In this document: in pieces, positions 33,192 to 35,231 of the stretch | Numbering within the stretch: the stretch's first letter is position 1 | How the letters are laid out: every line of letters starts with the position of its first letter | Assembly (NCBI GenBank): GCA_017398425.1 | Contig: JAFQFZ010000055.1 | Location: 1-35,231 of the forward strand | DNA length: 35,231 nucleotides | Reading direction: 5' to 3' | DNA from: Clostridia bacterium | Lineage (GTDB): Bacteria > Bacillota > Clostridia > Oscillospirales > Acutalibacteraceae | The notes under the pieces: model-generated | The model's database searches: none | What the model was told of the DNA's origin: nothing | What the model saw: the letters and a program-made list of their open reading frames with translations, nothing else | Translations under genes and position numbers: made by a program

Positions 33192-34955
33192 GTGACAGAC
33201 ATTCAAATTGCAAAAGCCCTTGCGTGGTTTATTGCAGGTCTCGTGTTCTTCCTGTTCGGTATGGACATCATGTCCGGCAACCTCAAAAAGCTCGCCGGCG
33301 GCAAGATGGAAAAAACGCTCAAAAAGATGACCTCGAACCCCGTCAAAGCGATGGGTCTCGGTGCCGGTATCACCGCCGTCATCCAAAGCTCCTCGGCGAT
33401 GACCGTCATGCTCGTCGGTCTGGTCAGCTCGGGCATTTTGACGCTGACGCAGTCCATCGGCGCCATCATGGGTTCCAACATCGGCACCACCGTCACGGCG
33501 TGGATCGTCGCAATGAACGGCATTGACGGCGAGGGAAGCATCTGGCTGACGCTCGTCAAGCCCGTCATCTTCTCGCCCGTCCTCGCGCTGATCGGCATCG
33601 CGATGATCATGGTCTGCAAAAAGCAGAAAAAGCGCGACATCGGCACCATCATGGTGTCGTTTGCCGTGTTGATCTTCGGTCTGGAAATGATGGGTCTCGC
33701 GGTCGATATGATCCCGGGCGAAGTGTTTGAGAATATGTTCCGCTCGATCGACAATCCGTTGATCGGTCTGTTGATCGGCATCGTCGTCACCGCGATCATC
33801 CAAAGTTCCTCGGCCTCGGTCGGTATTTTGCAGATGCTCGCCATCACCACCGGTTGCATCAACTTCGGCGTGGCGATCCCGATCATTTTCGGTCAAAACA
33901 TCGGCACCTGCGTCACGGCGGCGATCGCCGCTGTGGGCGCGAGCAAGGACGGCAAGCGCGTCGTTGTGGTGCATCTGACCACCAAGGTCATCGGTACCAT
34001 CATCTTTATGGTGTTGTATTACATTCTGTCCATCTGGCTCTCCGGTTTCTACGCTCAGCAAGCCAACGCCATGGACATCGCCATCATCCACACGGTGTTC
34101 AACATCCTCAATACGGCGTTGCTCCTGCCGTTCTCGAAGCTGCTTGAGAAGTTCTCCAAGATGATCGTCAAGGACAGCGTCAAGGAGCAACCGGCGGGCT
34201 ACCTCGACGAACTGCTTCTCCAGACCCCGTCCGTCGCGATCGTCGAGTCCAAGCGCCAGATCGTCCGCATGGCGGAAAAGGCGCGGGATACCTTGGTCGG
34301 CGCGATCGAGATGCTTGAGAATTTCGACGAAGAAAAAGCCGCCGCCATTGAGGAAGGCGAGTCGATGATCGACGAATACGAAGACACCCTCGGATCGTAT
34401 CTTGTCAAGCTGTCGGCGGCGGAGCTGTCCGACCACGACGCGGGCGAGGTTTCGAAGTTCCTGCTCTCCATCGGCGACTTCGAGCGTCTCGGGGACCATG
34501 CGCTCAACATTCTGAAGGCGGCGCGCGAGATGCAGGAAAAGGGTCTTACCTTCTCCGAAAAGGCGAAAGCGGAGATCAAGTCCATCACCGCCGCCATGCA
34601 GGAGATCGTCACCATCACCGTCGACTCGTTTGACCGCAGTGACCTGACGCTTGCCGCGCGCGTCGAACCGCTCGAGCAGGTCATCGACGGCTTGATCGCC
34701 ACCGCCAACGCGCGTCACATCGAGCGCTTGAAGAAGGGCAAATGCACCATCGAGCTCGGCTTCATTTTGGCGGATGTCCTCAACAACTGCCAGCGCGCGT
34801 CCGACCATTGCTCCAACATCGCCGTCTGCTTGATCCAAACCAAGCGTGACGCGTTCGAGACGCACAGCTATCTCAACAAGGTCAAGAATTCCGGTCAGCA
34901 GGCGTTTGTCGACGCATTCAACACCTACGCCGCGACCTACGTCATGCCGGAATGA
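33192..34955 (+). CDS. Na/Pi cotransporter family protein with PhoU-like domain
   Basis: A 587-residue membrane protein of the NptA/PNaS type. Two inverted Na/Pi-cotransporter repeats each carry the QSSSA signature: Q65-A69 (AVIQSSSAMTVMLVGLV) and near residue 204 (AIIQSSSASVGILQMLA), with GSNIGTT and GQNIGTC loops. From about residue 350 a cytoplasmic PhoU-like helical domain follows (FLLSIGDFERLGDHALNI). It probably imports phosphate with sodium. The start is GTG at 33192, set by AAAGGAGG at 33175-33182; an in-frame ATG at 33102 lies upstream of the -10 box and cannot be used. Confidence 0.93.
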   Translation: MTDIQIAKALAWFIAGLVFFLFGMDIMSGNLKKLAGGKMEKTLKKMTSNPVKAMGLGAGITAVIQSSSAMTVMLVGLVSSGILTLTQSIGAIMGSNIGTTVTAWIVAMNGIDGEGSIWLTLVKPVIFSPVLALIGIAMIMVCKKQKKRDIGTIMVSFAVLIFGLEMMGLAVDMIPGEVFENMFRSIDNPLIGLLIGIVVTAIIQSSSASVGILQMLAITTGCINFGVAIPIIFGQNIGTCVTAAIAAVGASKDGKRVVVVHLTTKVIGTIIFMVLYYILSIWLSGFYAQQANAMDIAIIHTVFNILNTALLLPFSKLLEKFSKMIVKDSVKEQPAGYLDELLLQTPSVAIVESKRQIVRMAEKARDTLVGAIEMLENFDEEKAAAIEEGESMIDEYEDTLGSYLVKLSAAELSDHDAGEVSKFLLSIGDFERLGDHALNILKAAREMQEKGLTFSEKAKAEIKSITAAMQEIVTITVDSFDRSDLTLAARVEPLEQVIDGLIATANARHIERLKKGKCTIELGFILADVLNNCQRASDHCSNIAVCLIQTKRDAFETHSYLNKVKNSGQQAFVDAFNTYAATYVMPE

Positions 34956-35021
34956 TAACGGCAATGAAGAATGAAAAGTGAAGAGTGAAGAATGAAGGAG
35001 TCGGCTTCGCCGACGAAATGA

Positions 35022-35052
35022 AAAACCCGAGGTGCGTTGCACCTCGGGTTTT
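35022..35052 (+). terminator. Terminator after the Na/Pi cotransporter gene
   Basis: A 14-bp stem (35022-35035 with 35039-35052, loop GTT) flanked by A and T runs. Between the gene stop and the hairpin lies a heptamer-like GAAGAATGAAAAGTGAAGAG tract (from about 34966). Confidence 0.85.
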
Positions 35053-35069
35053 GTTATTGTGTAGTCGTG

Positions 35070-35231
35070 CGTCTTGTCCCCCTCTGATGAGGGGGATGTC
35101 GAAATCGCGGATTTCGACAGGGGGAGAGACGTTGTTCGCACAAACGTATGGCAACCTTGTAGGGCGGGGAAGGCACTCCCTGTTGAGAGCAAAGACTACC
35201 CTCCCGTCTCGCCTTGCGGCGAGCCACCCTC
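35070..35231. repeat. Dispersed palindromic repeats at the window end
   Basis: Contains CCCCTC-TGAT-GAGGGG (about 35080-35094), TCGAAATC-GCG-GATTTCGA (about 35099-35117) and, from 35195, the start of an element matching 18789-18823 with two differences (CTCGCC-TTGC-GGCGAG). The last element is cut by the window edge. No gene is seen after 34955. Confidence 0.7.

Overview
The window looks like chromosomal DNA from a GC-rich, low-copy-intergenic Firmicute of the class Clostridia, most likely a gut Oscillospirales/Ruminococcaceae-type bacterium. The reasons are the HemZ-type radical SAM gene, a YlmC/YmxH sporulation-family gene, a mazG-HU-rqcP cluster, a DUF5711-CvpA pair, ECF transporter genes next to truA, strong Shine-Dalgarno sites and a dockerin-bearing secreted protein. 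Most of the window is ordinary housekeeping DNA. No rRNA, tRNA or CRISPR array was seen.

Layout. 1-387 is a string of short palindromes. 388-6169 carries recJ, a bifunctional Rel (p)ppGpp enzyme, two tandem paralogous lipoproteins and dtd. After a terminator, 6235-9273 carries a metallo-beta-lactamase-fold hydrolase, hemZ and a uridine-kinase-like gene. 9264-11674 holds a zinc-ribbon protein, mazG, HU, rqcP and ylmC, closed by a strong terminator. 11680-16496 is a degenerate Rhs polymorphic-toxin island on the minus strand. 16476-28845 resumes the housekeeping run on the plus strand: ruvC-ruvA-ruvB, a SAM methyltransferase, ecfA1-ecfA2-ecfT, truA, DUF5711, cvpA, a CDP-alcohol phosphatidyltransferase, a ClpE/ClpC-like AAA+ unfoldase and rsmE. 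A DUF368 (PopT-type) transporter follows. 30080-32932 is a minus-strand group: dockerin+CAP secreted protein, a TrmN6-like methyltransferase and an N-acylglucosamine 2-epimerase family enzyme. A divergent Na/Pi cotransporter gene fills 33192-34955, then repeats run to the window edge.

The unusual part is the Rhs island. It lies between ylmC and ruvC and is bracketed by a 38-bp direct repeat (36/38 identical) that is part of the ruvC promoter. Read 5' to 3' on the minus strand it holds: a signal-peptide start fused out of frame to an Rhs fragment; a GHH-type HNH nuclease toxin tip with a SUKH/SMI1-KNR4 immunity gene; a second Rhs core with an unrecognised glycine-rich tip and a small three-helix membrane protein as probable immunity; a third Rhs fragment joined to an orphan membrane/PH-like immunity gene; and a last Rhs stub. 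The tips and immunity genes are visibly A+T-richer than the host DNA, as expected for exchanged cassettes.

Two of the Rhs fragments contain an in-frame palindromic repeat. The same repeat family occurs between ruvB and the following methyltransferase gene, and a partial copy lies at the window end. It behaves like the Rickettsia palindromic elements, which are known to insert inside genes without breaking the frame. The toxin-immunity array and this in-frame repeat are the two observations most worth following up.
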